Origin: Agromyces sp. H17E-10
Lineage (GTDB): Bacteria > Actinomycetota > Actinomycetes > Actinomycetales > Microbacteriaceae
DNA: 64,000 nucleotides
Reading direction: 5' to 3'
Assembly (NCBI RefSeq): GCF_022919715.1
Contig: NZ_CP095042.1
Coordinates: 3,782,001-3,846,000 of the forward strand
Shown: positions 21,390 through 30,492 of the stretch, one piece after another
How positions within the stretch are numbered: the stretch's first letter is position 1
How the letters are laid out: each line of letters starts with the position of its first letter
The notes under the pieces: generated by a model
What the model saw: only the letters and a program-made list of their open reading frames with translations
Database searches by the model: none
Told to the model about the DNA's origin: nothing
Translations under genes and position numbers: made by a program

Positions 21390-21416
21390 AAAGCCCCTGG
21401 ACTGGCCAGGGGCTTT
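21390..21416 (+). terminator. Intrinsic terminator after the PemK-like gene
   Basis: AAAGCCCCTGG (21390-21400) pairs with CCAGGGGCTTT (21406-21416) around a 5-nt loop, followed by TCTGTTGT. It lies 24 nt after the stop codon. Confidence 0.75.
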
Positions 21417-21457
21417 CTGTTGTGGGCGATGGTTTCGTGTGGTGGTCTCGAAACGAC

Positions 21458-21485
21458 GAACGCCCCCGGCGTACCGGGGGCGTTC
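21458..21485 (-). terminator. Terminator of the minus-strand tRNA-Val
   Basis: A 12-bp perfect stem (21458-21469 with 21474-21485, loop CGTA) lies directly 3' of tRNA-Val(CAC) in its direction of transcription, followed on that strand by GTCGTTTCG. Confidence 0.65.
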
Positions 21486-21488
21486 TCG

Positions 21489-21564
21489 TGGTGGGCGATG
21501 CCGGGCTCGAACCGACGACCTCTTCCGTGTGAAGGAAGCGCGCTACCAGCTGCGCCAATCGCCC
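21489..21564 (-). tRNA. tRNA-Val (anticodon CAC)
   Basis: The minus strand folds as a cloverleaf: acceptor GGGCGAT with ATCGCCC, D-arm GCGC, anticodon stem CTTCC/GGAAG with loop TTCACAC (anticodon CAC), T-arm with GGTTCGAGCC. Discriminator A and an encoded CCA are present (21489-21492). A -10-like TAGTAT lies upstream (21603-21608, minus strand). Confidence 0.95.
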
Positions 21565-21743
21565 ATGTGGGATTTCGGTCGCCGTTGCGGTGACCGGACT
21601 CGATACTAGCCGACGGAGCGGGGCGAATGCACATCGGGCGTCGGCCGGGCGCGGCGCGGAGCGGACGAAGGTGTCGACACGCCCGGGATTCACGGGACGA
21701 TTGGCCGTGTGACCGGGGAGAAGTCCCGCCGGCGCTCGCTCGG

Positions 21744-21771
21744 TTTGTGAATCGCTCGAAGTGTGTATAAA
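21744..21771 (+). promoter_or_regulatory. Promoter of the plus-strand tRNA cluster
   Basis: TTTGTG (21744-21749), 16-bp spacer, TATAAA (21766-21771) with an upstream TGTG extension. It is AT-rich against a GC-rich background and lies 31 nt before tRNA-Gly. Confidence 0.6.
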
Positions 21772-21802
21772 GTCTTCTCTGCACGCAGAAATGCGGAGCA
21801 AC

Positions 21803-21875
21803 GCGGATGTGGCGCAGTTGGTAGCGCATCACCTTGCCAAGGTGAGGGTCGCGAGTTCGAGTCTCGTCATCCGCT
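21803..21875 (+). tRNA. tRNA-Gly (anticodon GCC)
   Basis: Acceptor GCGGATG pairs with CATCCGC; anticodon stem CACC/GGTG holds loop TTGCCAA (GCC); T-loop GAGTTCGAGTC is present. Discriminator T; no CCA is encoded. Confidence 0.95.
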
Positions 21876-21931
21876 CTGATCAGGGTCGGGCGAAAGCCCG
21901 GCTCCTGTTCTTTGGTGGTGAACCCATGAAC

Positions 21932-22005
21932 GGTGGATTGGCCGAGAGGCGAGGCAGCGGCCTGCAAAGCCGTATACACGGGTTCGAATCCCGTATCCAC
22001 CTCCA
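21932..22005 (+). tRNA. tRNA-Cys (anticodon GCA)
   Basis: Acceptor GGTGGAT pairs with ATCCACC; anticodon stem CGGC/GCCG holds loop CTGCAAA (GCA); T-arm CGGGTTCGAATCCCG. Discriminator T followed by an encoded CCA (22003-22005). 56 nt after tRNA-Gly, probably one transcript. Confidence 0.95.
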
Positions 22006-22030
22006 AGCCGAGATCCTCCGATCTCGACTC

Positions 22031-22105
22031 GGGCGATTGGCGCAGCGGTAGCGCGCTTCCCTGACACGGAAGAGGTCACTGGTTCGATCCCAGTATCGCC
22101 CACCA
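22031..22105 (+). tRNA. tRNA-Val (anticodon GAC)
   Basis: Acceptor GGGCGAT with ATCGCCC, anticodon stem CTTCC/GGAAG with loop CTGACAC (GAC), T-arm CTGGTTCGATCCCAG, CCA encoded at 22103-22105. The first 50 nt are nearly the same as tRNA-Val(CAC) on the other strand. Confidence 0.95.
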
Positions 22106-22110
22106 CAACG

Positions 22111-22136
22111 AAAGCCCCGGCTCAGCCGGGGCTTTT
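22111..22136 (+). terminator. Intrinsic terminator of the tRNA cluster
   Basis: AAAGCCCCGGC (22111-22121), loop TCA, GCCGGGGCTTTT, then CTCG: a classic stem with U-tract 5 nt after tRNA-Val(GAC). Confidence 0.9.
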
Positions 22137-22207
22137 CTCGTTTCCACGTCGACTTCTCGGTGCGGGCCCGGCTCGCCGCATCCTGTTCGGAATGGGGTGA
22201 GCCGGAC

Positions 22208-22236
22208 CCCGGTGACCGGCTTTCGCTTTCACCGGG
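22208..22236 (-). terminator. Possible terminator of the GH87 gene
   Basis: CCCGGTGA (22208-22215) pairs with TCACCGGG (22229-22236), with GGCC/GCCGG-rich flanks that can extend the fold. It is 101 nt past the stop of the leftward glucanase. The rest of 22137-22336 shows nothing else. Confidence 0.35.
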
Positions 22237-22336
22237 ATCCGGTGGGCCGGCACAAGGTCGGTCCATGGGGAATTGTCCCCCGAAATGCCTACTCCGGGGT
22301 ACACCCCCGTTCGGGGCATGTGCACGGTGCGAAGCG

Positions 22337-24373
22337 TTACCAGGCGCTCGGCGCGGGCGGAGCGACGCGCGGCGGCCGGTCGTCGCACGTGATGGTGTTC
22401 GGCAGCTCCCAGGGCGCGAGCCAGGGTCCCGTCGTGCCGCCGCCGTCGTTGCCGCCGAGGTCGATCACCGAGAATTCCGAGCCCGTCGGCGGGAAGTTGA
22501 ACGCCCCGCAGTTGTTGATGCCCACCGCCCCGACGTTGCGGGCGTCGACGTTCGCGAACGACGCCTCGCCCGCCGTACGGGCGCTGAGGACGGACGTTCC
22601 CGTTCCGTCGATCCGCACGTCGCTGAACGCGACCCGCTCGATGCCATGCCGATCCTTCACGGGCCAGTCGGTGACGAGCATGATCGCGTTGTAGGTGCTG
22701 TCGAGGTAGTGATCGCCCGTCACCGTGATCTCGGCGCCGTCGATCGAGCGGTCGAGCGCGAAGAACCAGATCGCCCCGAGTCCGATGTTCCAGTTCAGCT
22801 CGTAGGTACCGGCGCGGACGGTCGTGTTGTCGCCGATCTCGAGGCTTCCGGTGAACGGCTCGGCGCCGAAACGGGCTCCGACGTGGATGCCGCTGCCCTC
22901 GCGGATCGGGTCGGCGACGAGGTTGCCGGTGATGGTGTTGTCGGCTCCGCCGTAGACGGCGATGCCGTTGGCGAGGGTCGGCGTCTGCACCGTGTTGCGG
23001 GTGAACGTGTTGCCGGCGTTCGCGATGCCCTCCGACCACATCGCGAGGGCGTCGTCGCCCGTGTTGCGGATGAAGTTGCCCTCGACGACCGAGTTCGTGA
23101 CCCCGCGGTGGAGGTTCAGGCCGTCGGCGATCTGGTCGACGATGACGTTGTCGCGCACGACGAGGCCGTCCATCGGCCCGTCGAACCACATGCCGACCTT
23201 CGTGTGCTCGATGTAGAGGCCTTCGATCGTCGAGTCGTTCATCGCACCGCCGACGCCGTTGACCTGATCGGTGTCGATGCGCTCCGCGACGTCGCCGCGG
23301 ATCGTGAAGCCCGACAGGTGCACGTTCGAGCTGCCCCCGTCCGCGGCATCCCGACCGTAGAAGCCGACCCCGGTGTGCACCGAGCCGTCGGCGGCGGGCT
23401 CGTCGAGCGCGATCTCCGATCCGGCGACGATCGTGTACCAGTTGCCGGCGCCCTCGACGGTGACGTCGTCGACGACGATGTGGCGGTCGACCCGGAAGGT
23501 GCCGGGCGGCAGGTAGACCGACGTGCCGGTGCGCTTCGCGAACTCGATCGCGCGTTCGATCGCGCCGGCTGCGTCTCGACGTCCGGTCGGGTCGGCCCCG
23601 AAGGCGAGCACGTTCGCCGCCCGCGGCCGGCGGACCGGAGGTTCGACGTACTCGGTGTCGACGAGATCGATCGTCGTGAGCGCCGCGGTCGCGCCGGCCG
23701 GTGCCGTGAGTCGGAGGACGTCGCCGGCCCGATACGTCTTCGGCAGCAGGAGGCGTTGCTCGTCGTAGAAGTGCATCGGACGGAACGGCTTCTGCACCTC
23801 GTACCCCTCGCCGGGCACGCAGCCGCACTCGGTGATCCACCAGTCGGGGTGCAGGAGGCCCGCTTCCGGGTCGTTCGTGAACGGGTACTGGTTGTACAGC
23901 CATGAGTATTCGCTCGTCAGCATCATCGTGTGCGACTGACGGCCGTTCACCGTCACCTCGAGCGGAGACTCGATTCCGCCGCCGCCCGGGGCGTCGGGAA
24001 CGGAGTAGCGCACCGTGAGCGCGTTCGCGCGCGCGGGAAGCGTGAACTCGACGTACTGGCCGGGCGCGAGCTGCACCGCCGAGCGGCCGGAGGCCTCGGC
24101 GGCGAGCGTGTACGCATCGCGGCTCGGCGCCAGCACGGTTCCGGTCGTCGTCGCGTGCTCCGCCTCCTGCTCGAGGAAGGCGACGTCGGCGCCGCGGCCG
24201 GCGACGAGTACCGGCTCGAGCGCGGCTCGAGTGACGTGCGGGGTCGCCGGCGGGGCCGGCTTCGCGGCGGCGGCCGTCGCGGGTGCGGCGAGCAGGACCG
24301 ACGCGAAGACGGCGAGCACGAGGGCCGACGCGGCGGCCGATCGCGTGAAACGGGTGGGGGAGCGGAGGGGCAT
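22337..24373 (-). CDS. Secreted GH87-type alpha-1,3-glucanase (mycodextranase-like)
   Basis: 678 aa from an ATG with GAGAGGA 10 nt upstream. Residues 1-37 are a Sec signal (basic start, SALVLAVFASVLLAAPATA). Residues about 65-245 form a beta-sandwich carbohydrate-binding-like domain (AAEASGRSAVQL, SEYSWLYNQYPFTN, HFYDEQRLLL). From about 250 (NVLAFGADPTGRRD) a right-handed beta-helix runs to about 600. D417 (IADGLNLHRG) and D440-D441 (NTGDDALAMW) have the same 23/24-residue spacing as the catalytic Asp triad I recall for Paenibacillus GH87 (D1045, D1068, D1069). It should cut alpha-1,3-glucans of fungal walls or nigeran outside the cell. Divergent from thrS; no sugar transporter or regulator adjoins it. 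Confidence 0.8.
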   Translation of the reverse strand: MPLRSPTRFTRSAAASALVLAVFASVLLAAPATAAAAKPAPPATPHVTRAALEPVLVAGRGADVAFLEQEAEHATTTGTVLAPSRDAYTLAAEASGRSAVQLAPGQYVEFTLPARANALTVRYSVPDAPGGGGIESPLEVTVNGRQSHTMMLTSEYSWLYNQYPFTNDPEAGLLHPDWWITECGCVPGEGYEVQKPFRPMHFYDEQRLLLPKTYRAGDVLRLTAPAGATAALTTIDLVDTEYVEPPVRRPRAANVLAFGADPTGRRDAAGAIERAIEFAKRTGTSVYLPPGTFRVDRHIVVDDVTVEGAGNWYTIVAGSEIALDEPAADGSVHTGVGFYGRDAADGGSSNVHLSGFTIRGDVAERIDTDQVNGVGGAMNDSTIEGLYIEHTKVGMWFDGPMDGLVVRDNVIVDQIADGLNLHRGVTNSVVEGNFIRNTGDDALAMWSEGIANAGNTFTRNTVQTPTLANGIAVYGGADNTITGNLVADPIREGSGIHVGARFGAEPFTGSLEIGDNTTVRAGTYELNWNIGLGAIWFFALDRSIDGAEITVTGDHYLDSTYNAIMLVTDWPVKDRHGIERVAFSDVRIDGTGTSVLSARTAGEASFANVDARNVGAVGINNCGAFNFPPTGSEFSVIDLGGNDGGGTTGPWLAPWELPNTITCDDRPPRVAPPAPSAW

Positions 24374-24658
24374 GTCGGCACGGTCCTCTCGAGTCGTGTG
24401 CGCCATCGGACAGCTCGCGGGCCCGAATCGGCCCGGATGCGGCGACTGTAGGAGCGCCGACACCGGGGCCACAAGCCATGCGCGCGAATTGTCGACGGAA
24501 AGTCCTGTTCTTGCAGGATCGAACGCAAGCGGTCGCAAACAGGTCGGTCCCGAGGCATCCGTTTGCGTGCAACCCGGCGCAAGCCGCGCGCCGAAGAGGG
24601 GTACCTCGGCCGACTACAGTTGAAGGGTTCGTTTTCAAGAAACAAGGAGTGGATCCAG

Positions 24659-26638
24659 GTGGCTGACGGCTTCGAGCTCTTCACCGACCGTTCCGTTGTC
24701 GCGATGCGCGTCAACGGCGAGCTCAAGGACCTCGCCACGACGGTGACGGACGCCGACGTCGTCGAGCCCGTGACCATCGACTCGCCCGACGGGCTGAACA
24801 TCCTGCGCCACTCGACCGCGCACGTGCTCGCGCAGGCGGTGCAGAACGTGAACCCCGAGGCCAAGCTCGGCATCGGCCCGCCCGTCACCGACGGCTTCTA
24901 TTACGACTTCGACGTCGCCGAGGCGTTCTCGACCGACGACCTGAAGGCGCTCGACAAGGAGATGGCGCGCATCATCCGCGCCGGCCAGCGCTTCGTGCGT
25001 CGCGTCGTCACCGACGACGAGGCGCGCGCCGAACTCGCCCACGAGCCGTACAAGCTCGAGCTGATCGGCCTCAAGGGCAGCGCCTCGGCCGGTGGCGACA
25101 ACGAGAACGTCGAGGTCGGCGCGGGCGAGCTGACGATCTACGACAACGTCGACCCCAAGACCGGCGAGGTCGCCTGGAAGGACCTCTGCCGCGGGCCGCA
25201 CCTGCCGAACACCCGCATGATCGGCAACGGCTGGGCGCTGCAGCGCGTCGCCGGAGCATACTGGCGCGGCAGCGAGAAGAACCCCCAGCTGCAGCGCATC
25301 TACGGCACCGCCTGGCCGACGAAGGACGAGCTGCGCGCCTACCAGCACCGGCTCGAGGAGGCCGCCAAGCGCGACCACCGCAAGCTCGGCAAGGAGCTCG
25401 ACCTGTTCAGCTTCCCCGACGAGATCGGCTCGGGCCTGTCGGTCTGGCACCCCAAGGGCGGCATCGTGCGCGGCGAGATGGAGCAGCACGCGCGCCGGCG
25501 CCACATCGCGGGCGGCTACACCTACGTGTACACGCCGCACATCTCGAAGGAGGACCTCTTCCTCCAGTCGAACCACCTCGTCACCTACCGCGAGGGCATG
25601 TTCCCGCCGATCGTCATGGACGAGGAGCGCGACGCCGAGGGCAATGTCACCAAGCAGGGCCAGGACTACTACCTGAAGCCCATGAACTGCCCGATGCACA
25701 TCCTCATCTACAAGGAGCGCGCGCGCAGCTACCGCGACCTGCCGATGCGGCTCGCCGAGAACGGCACGGTCTACCGCAACGAGCTCTCGGGGGCGTTGCA
25801 CGGCCTCACCCGCGTGCGCGGCTTCACCCAGGACGACTCGCACCTCTTCGTCACCCCCGAGCAGCTCGAGGAGGAGGCGACCCGGGTGCTCGAGTTCGTC
25901 ATCTCGATGCTGCGCGACTTCGGCCTCGAGGACTTCGAGCTCGAGCTGTCGATGCGCGACGACGAGAAGTCGAAGTGGATCGGCAGCGACGAGTTCTGGG
26001 AGTACTCGACGAACGCGCTGCGCAACGTCGCGGTCGCGAGCGGGCTGAAGCTCACCGAGGTGCCCGGCGAGGCGGCCTTCTACGGCCCGAAGATCGACCT
26101 CAAGACCCGTGACGCGATCGGCCGCACCTGGCAGCTCTCAACCGTGCAGGTCGACCCCAACCTGCCCGAGCGCTTCGAGCTCGAGTACATGGGGCCCGAC
26201 GGCGAGAAGCACCGGCCGATCATGATCCACCGGGCGCTGTTCGGCTCGATCGAGCGGTTCTTCGCGATCCTGCTCGAGCACTACGCGGGCGTCTTCCCGG
26301 TGTGGCTCGCGCCCGTGCAGGTCGTCGGCATCCCCGTCGCCGACGAGTACGCGCCCTACCTCGGTGCGATCATCGAGCAGCTGAAGGGCTTCGGCGTGCG
26401 TGCAGACCTCGACGTGAGCGACGACCGCATGCAGAAGAAGATCCGCACGCACACGACGCAGAAGGTGCCGTTCCAGCTCATCGCGGGCGACAACGACCGC
26501 TCGGGCGAGACGGTGAGCTTCCGGTTCCGCGACGGCACGCAGGAGAACGGCGTGCCGATCGATCGGGCGATCGAGCTCGTGCGGGAGTCGATCGCCGATC
26601 ACCGGCAGGTGACGACCCGCGACGACCTGTTCTCATGA
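24659..26638 (+). CDS. thrS: Threonyl-tRNA synthetase
   Basis: 659 aa, GTG with AAGGAG at 24644-24649 (9 nt). Order: N-terminal TGS domain (about 1-60), editing domain ([11 protein letters not shown], with the second half around CRGPHLPNT), class II catalytic core with the zinc Cys in [10 protein letters not shown], motif 2 [11 protein letters not shown], and motif 3 [14 protein letters not shown], then the anticodon-binding domain (from about 545). It charges tRNA-Thr and clears Ser-tRNA-Thr. A -10-like TACAGT lies at 24615-24620; no T-box leader is visible in the 286 bp between thrS and the GH87 gene. Stop overlaps the HIT gene start (ATGA). Confidence 0.97.
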   Translation: MADGFELFTDRSVVAMRVNGELKDLATTVTDADVVEPVTIDSPDGLNILRHSTAHVLAQAVQNVNPEAKLGIGPPVTDGFYYDFDVAEAFSTDDLKALDKEMARIIRAGQRFVRRVVTDDEARAELAHEPYKLELIGLKGSASAGGDNENVEVGAGELTIYDNVDPKTGEVAWKDLCRGPHLPNTRMIGNGWALQRVAGAYWRGSEKNPQLQRIYGTAWPTKDELRAYQHRLEEAAKRDHRKLGKELDLFSFPDEIGSGLSVWHPKGGIVRGEMEQHARRRHIAGGYTYVYTPHISKEDLFLQSNHLVTYREGMFPPIVMDEERDAEGNVTKQGQDYYLKPMNCPMHILIYKERARSYRDLPMRLAENGTVYRNELSGALHGLTRVRGFTQDDSHLFVTPEQLEEEATRVLEFVISMLRDFGLEDFELELSMRDDEKSKWIGSDEFWEYSTNALRNVAVASGLKLTEVPGEAAFYGPKIDLKTRDAIGRTWQLSTVQVDPNLPERFELEYMGPDGEKHRPIMIHRALFGSIERFFAILLEHYAGVFPVWLAPVQVVGIPVADEYAPYLGAIIEQLKGFGVRADLDVSDDRMQKKIRTHTTQKVPFQLIAGDNDRSGETVSFRFRDGTQENGVPIDRAIELVRESIADHRQVTTRDDLFS

Positions 26639-27198
26639 CCAGCTACGAGCGCGACGAGTTCGACGGGGTCCCCACGGACTCCTCGGCCGACCTGGCTGGT
26701 GTCCCCGATGCGTTCCAGCGGCTCTGGACGCCGCACCGGCTCGTCTACATCCAGCAGGGGCAGCAGCCCGACGAGCACACGTGCCCGTTCTGCCGTGCGC
26801 CCGAGATGAGCGACGAGCAGTCGCTCATCGTGGCGCGGGGCGAGCACGCGTACGTGCTGCTCAACCTCTTTCCGTACAACTCGGGGCACCTGCTCGTCTG
26901 CCCGTACCGCCACATCGCGACTTACGACGAGGCGAGCGCCGACGAGGTCGCCGAGATCGGCGCCCTCACGCAGACGGCGATGCGCGTCGTGAAGCAGGTG
27001 TCGAGGTGCGACGGGTTCAACATCGGCATGAACCAGGGGCGCATCGCCGGCGCCGGCATCGCCGAGCACCTGCACCAGCACATCGTGCCGCGCTGGGCGC
27101 TCGATTCGAACTTCTTCCCGATCATCGCGGGCACGAAGGCACTGCCGCGGCTGCTCGGCGAGGTGCGGCAGGAGATCGCCGACGGGTGGCCCGCCTGA
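26635..27198 (+). CDS. HIT-domain nucleotide hydrolase/transferase
   Basis: 187 aa, ATG overlapping the thrS stop by 4 nt. The His-triad [10 protein letters not shown] is near residue 142, preceded by [21 protein letters not shown] segment near residue 45, followed later by FNIGMN, resembles the zinc-bearing actinobacterial diadenosine-tetraphosphate phosphorylase branch (Rv2613c type). Likely substrate Ap4A or a related dinucleotide, by family. The thrS-HIT pairing is conserved in Actinobacteria. Confidence 0.9.
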   Translation: MTSYERDEFDGVPTDSSADLAGVPDAFQRLWTPHRLVYIQQGQQPDEHTCPFCRAPEMSDEQSLIVARGEHAYVLLNLFPYNSGHLLVCPYRHIATYDEASADEVAEIGALTQTAMRVVKQVSRCDGFNIGMNQGRIAGAGIAEHLHQHIVPRWALDSNFFPIIAGTKALPRLLGEVRQEIADGWPA

Positions 27199-27214
27199 GT
27201 CGTCGACCGTCATG

Positions 27215-27251
27215 ACGACGGCGCCCCGGTCGTGGACCGGGGCGCCGTCGT
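27215..27251. terminator. 17-bp hairpin between convergent HIT and pdxY genes
   Basis: 27215-27231 pairs perfectly with 27235-27251 around a GTG loop, 16 nt past the HIT stop and 17 nt past the pdxY stop, so it can serve both. No U-tract. Confidence 0.75.
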
Positions 27252-27268
27252 GGTTCGCGAGGCCGAGC

Positions 27269-28120
27269 TCAGCGCACCTGCTGCACCTCGAACTGCATGC
27301 GCGGGTGGGCGTAGAACTCCTGCGACTCGACGAGCTGCAGTTCGCGCTCGCCCGACTCGTGCGTGGTGGCGAGCAGGTCGTAGACGCTCGAGATCGTGCG
27401 CGCGAGCGCGTCGGCGGCGTCGCCCGTGCGACGGTAGTGCGCCGTGAAGAGGGCGGCGGTGACGTCGCCCGAGCCGTTCGCCTTGAGCGGCAGGTGCGGG
27501 GTCTTCGCGAGCCAGGCGCCGTTCGCGTCGACCGCGAGCATCTCGATCGTGCCCGGTTCGCGGTCGGGGCGCTCGACGCTCGTGACGAGCACCGTCGAGG
27601 GGCCCGACGCGCGCGCGAGGTCGACGGAGGCGAGGGTCGACTCGAGCGTGTCGGGCTCGGTGCCCGTGAGGTACCCGAGCTCGAACTGGTTCGGCGTGAT
27701 GAGGTCGGCGGCCGGCACGACGCGCTCGCGCAGGAGCACGGGGATGGCGGGTGCCACGAAACACCCCGACTTCGCGTTGCCCATGACGGGGTCGCAGGCG
27801 TAGATCGCCGATGGGTTGGCGGCCTTCACGCGGGCCACGGCGTCGAGGATGACGTCGGCGATGCCGTCGCTGCCCTGGTAGCCGCTCAGCACGACGTCGA
27901 TGTCGCCGAGCACCCCGCGCTCTTCGATGCCCGTGATGACCTCGCGGACGTCGTCGGGGGAGATGAGCGGGCCGCGCCAGGCGCCGTAGCCGGTGTGGTT
28001 GGAGAAGTTCACCGTATACACGGGGAGCACCTCGACGCCGATGCGCTGGAGGGGGAACACGGCCGCGGAGTTGCCGACGTGACCGAAGGCGACGGCCGAC
28101 TGGATCGAGAGGATCTTCAC
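27269..28120 (-). CDS. pdxY: Pyridoxal kinase PdxY
   Basis: 283 aa, GTG start, 7 nt downstream of pdxR. Ribokinase-like fold. Seen: SIQSAVAFGHVGNSAAVFPLQ at the start with the pyridoxal pocket, VNFSNHTGYG, CDPVMGN, TPNQFELGYLTG, and the catalytic GSGDVTAALF near residue 217. It phosphorylates pyridoxal with ATP in the salvage route to PLP. Placed in one operon with the vitamin B6 regulator and opposite the de novo genes pdxST, so salvage and synthesis are probably controlled together. Confidence 0.93.
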   Translation of the reverse strand: MKILSIQSAVAFGHVGNSAAVFPLQRIGVEVLPVYTVNFSNHTGYGAWRGPLISPDDVREVITGIEERGVLGDIDVVLSGYQGSDGIADVILDAVARVKAANPSAIYACDPVMGNAKSGCFVAPAIPVLLRERVVPAADLITPNQFELGYLTGTEPDTLESTLASVDLARASGPSTVLVTSVERPDREPGTIEMLAVDANGAWLAKTPHLPLKANGSGDVTAALFTAHYRRTGDAADALARTISSVYDLLATTHESGERELQLVESQEFYAHPRMQFEVQQVR

Positions 28121-28127
28121 CGTTCGA

Positions 28128-29489
28128 TCATCCCATCTCGAAGCGGATGCCCCGTGCGGGCGTCGCGGCCGGCACCGACGCCACGCGCACCGCGGCCCCG
28201 ACGTCGGCGGCGAGCTTCCGGAGTTCGTCGTCGTCGAGGTCGTGCACGGTGAGGCGGATCCGGTCGTACGGTGCCCGGTCGCCGAGCGCGAACTCGTCGC
28301 CGGGGCGGGCGAGCCACCCTCGTCGCATGAGCTGCTCGGAGACGGCGCGGGCCGGTGCAGCGAGCGGCACCCACACGTTGAGCCCGTCGCCCGGTGTCGT
28401 GGGGACCCCCGCCGCCGTGAGCAGCGCCGCGAACTCGGCGTTGCGGGCGGCGTAGTGCGCGCCGGCGGCCCGGATGCCGTCGGCGACGTCGGGATCGGTC
28501 GCGAGCGCGTGCACGAGCCGTTGCAGCAGGTGGCTCACCCACGTCGTGCCCGGGGTCAGCCGCATGGCGAGGCGGTCGGCCGTCTCGGGATCGGACGCGG
28601 TCACCGCGAGGCACATGTCGGGGCCGAGGAACTTCGACACCGAGCGCACGAGCGCCCAGCGCCGGTGCTCGGGCCCGATGAGCGACTGGAACGGCTGCTG
28701 CGACAGCAGGGAGTAGTGGTCGTCCTCGATGACCAGCACGTACGGGTGCTCGCGCAGCACCTCGCGCAGTGCGGCCGCCCGTTCGGCCGAGAGGCTCGCC
28801 CCGGTCGGGTTCTGCGCGCGCGGTGTGCAGATGACGGCGCGCACGCCCTGTTCGAGCGCGCTGCGCAGCCCCTCGACCGTCATGCCCTCCTCGTCGACCG
28901 CCACCGGTACCGGGCGGTAGCCGGCGACGCGCACCGTGTGGATGCTCGTGAGGAAGCACGGGTCCTCGAGCGCGACGGCGTCGTCGCGGGTGAGCGCTTG
29001 GGCGAGCAGGCGCTCGACGGCGTCGGCGGCCCCGCTCGTGACCGTGAGGCGCATCGGCGTGCCGGGCGGCAGGTCGGCGCGCATCCAGGCGTCGGCCCAT
29101 TCCTCGAGGCCCGGATCGATGACGGGTTCGCCGTAGAGCACGGGGCGGCGGGCGATGGTCGCGAGGGCCCGCGAGGGATCGGGGATGTACGAGGCATCCG
29201 GGTTGCCCGTGCCGATGTCGCGGAGGGCGGTGTCGGGGGCGAAGCCCTCCTGTGCGACCGGCGCCGACCCCGCGACGCGCGTGCCGCCGCGACCGAGCGT
29301 GACGACCACGCCGGCGGTCGTGAGCTGTCGATATGCGGCGACGGCCGTGTTGCGGTTGACGCCGAGCTGCTCGGCGAGGCTGCGCACCGGGGGGAGGGCG
29401 TCGCCCGGCCGCAGGTCGCCGCGCTCGATCAACGCGCGCAGGCTCTCCGCGATCTCGGCGGCCGAACGTCCTTCGATGTCGATGCTCAC
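28128..29489 (-). CDS. pdxR: PdxR, MocR-type (GntR-aminotransferase) regulator of PLP synthesis
   Basis: 453 aa from GTG at 29489, chosen for GGAAGG 8 nt upstream; an ATG at 29519 would add 10 residues and reach into the operator region. Residues about 1-70 are a GntR winged helix (ALIERGDLRPGDALPPVRSLAEQLGVNRNTAVAAYRQL). The rest is a type-I aminotransferase fold with the PLP lysine in RSVSKFLGPDM. MocR regulators sense PLP and commonly activate pdxST when PLP is low while repressing themselves. Divergent from pdxS across a 112-bp gap with direct repeats. Confidence 0.92.
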   Translation of the reverse strand: MSIDIEGRSAAEIAESLRALIERGDLRPGDALPPVRSLAEQLGVNRNTAVAAYRQLTTAGVVVTLGRGGTRVAGSAPVAQEGFAPDTALRDIGTGNPDASYIPDPSRALATIARRPVLYGEPVIDPGLEEWADAWMRADLPPGTPMRLTVTSGAADAVERLLAQALTRDDAVALEDPCFLTSIHTVRVAGYRPVPVAVDEEGMTVEGLRSALEQGVRAVICTPRAQNPTGASLSAERAAALREVLREHPYVLVIEDDHYSLLSQQPFQSLIGPEHRRWALVRSVSKFLGPDMCLAVTASDPETADRLAMRLTPGTTWVSHLLQRLVHALATDPDVADGIRAAGAHYAARNAEFAALLTAAGVPTTPGDGLNVWVPLAAPARAVSEQLMRRGWLARPGDEFALGDRAPYDRIRLTVHDLDDDELRKLAADVGAAVRVASVPAATPARGIRFEMG

Positions 29490-29527
29490 GTCACCATCCT
29501 TCCGCAGTTCTCCGGCCATGCTATCTT

Positions 29528-29556
29528 TTGGCCTAGGTCAATGATTCCGTTGGTCT
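29528..29556. promoter_or_regulatory. 22-bp-spaced direct repeats between pdxR and pdxS
   Basis: TTGGCCT (29528-29534) and TTGGTCT (29550-29556) are same-strand repeats exactly two helical turns apart. The first is also half of a near-palindrome, TTGGCCTAGGTCAA. Direct repeats are the usual target layout of MocR proteins. Confidence 0.5.
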
Positions 29557-29601
29557 GTTCTGATGCGCGAACCGCGTCGCGCTCGTCGAAAGGATTCCCC
29601 C

Positions 29602-30492
29602 GTGACCGCACCCGAGACGGGCTCGAACCGCGTCAAGCGCGGCCTCGCCGAGATGCTGAAGGGCGGCGTCATCATGGACGTCGTCACCCCCGAGCAGGCG
29701 CGCATCGCCGAGGACGCCGGCGCCGTCGCCGTGATGGCGCTCGAGCGCGTGCCGGCCGACATCCGCGCGCAGGGCGGCGTCGCCCGCATGAGCGACCCCG
29801 ACCTCATCGAGGCGATCATCGCCGAGGTCTCCATCCCCGTCATGGCGAAGGCCCGCATCGGCCACTTCGTCGAGGCGCAGGTGCTGCAGGCGCTCGACGT
29901 CGACTACATCGACGAGTCCGAGGTGCTCTCGCCGGCCGACTACGTCAACCACATCGACAAGTGGAACTTCACCGTGCCGTTCGTCTGCGGCGCGACCAAC
30001 CTGGGCGAGGCGCTCCGTCGCATCAACGAGGGTGCCGCGATGATCCGCTCGAAGGGCGAGGCCGGCACGGGCGACGTCTCGGAGGCGACGAAGCACATCC
30101 GCAAGATCACCTCGGAGATCAACGCGCTGCGCTCGATGACGAAGGACGAGCTGTACGTCGCGGCGAAGGAGCTGCAGGCACCGTACGAACTCGTCGCCGA
30201 GGTGGCCGAGACGGGCAAGCTCCCCGTCGTGCTCTTCACCGCGGGCGGCGTCGCGACGCCCGCCGACGCGGCCATGATGATGCAACTCGGCGCTGACGGC
30301 GTATTCGTCGGCTCGGGCATCTTCAAGTCGGGCAACCCCGAGGCGCGTGCCGCGGCCGTCGTCAAGGCGACGACGTTCTACGACGACCCGTCGGTCATCG
30401 CCGAGGCGTCGCGCGGCCTCGGCGAGGCGATGGTCGGCATCAACGTCGGCGACCTGCCGGCGCCGCACCGCCTCGCCGAGCGCGGCTGGTGA
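29602..30492 (+). CDS. pdxS: Pyridoxal 5'-phosphate synthase lyase subunit PdxS
   Basis: 296 aa; GTG with GAAAGGA 7 nt upstream. A TIM barrel with the active-site lysine in [10 protein letters not shown] and the phosphate-handling [13 protein letters not shown]. It builds PLP from ribose-5-phosphate, glyceraldehyde-3-phosphate and ammonia supplied by PdxT. Very high conservation ([20 protein letters not shown]). Overlaps pdxT by 4 nt. Confidence 0.97.
   Translation: MTAPETGSNRVKRGLAEMLKGGVIMDVVTPEQARIAEDAGAVAVMALERVPADIRAQGGVARMSDPDLIEAIIAEVSIPVMAKARIGHFVEAQVLQALDVDYIDESEVLSPADYVNHIDKWNFTVPFVCGATNLGEALRRINEGAAMIRSKGEAGTGDVSEATKHIRKITSEINALRSMTKDELYVAAKELQAPYELVAEVAETGKLPVVLFTAGGVATPADAAMMMQLGADGVFVGSGIFKSGNPEARAAAVVKATTFYDDPSVIAEASRGLGEAMVGINVGDLPAPHRLAERGW

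Noticed and set aside
21367..22336. Integrated element at the tRNA cluster
   Set aside because: No integrase, no repeated tRNA 3' end and no mobile genes; the GH87 gene alone does not prove an island.
24374..24658. T-box or other leader upstream of thrS
   Set aside because: No T-box sequence, specifier hairpin or terminator pair could be seen.
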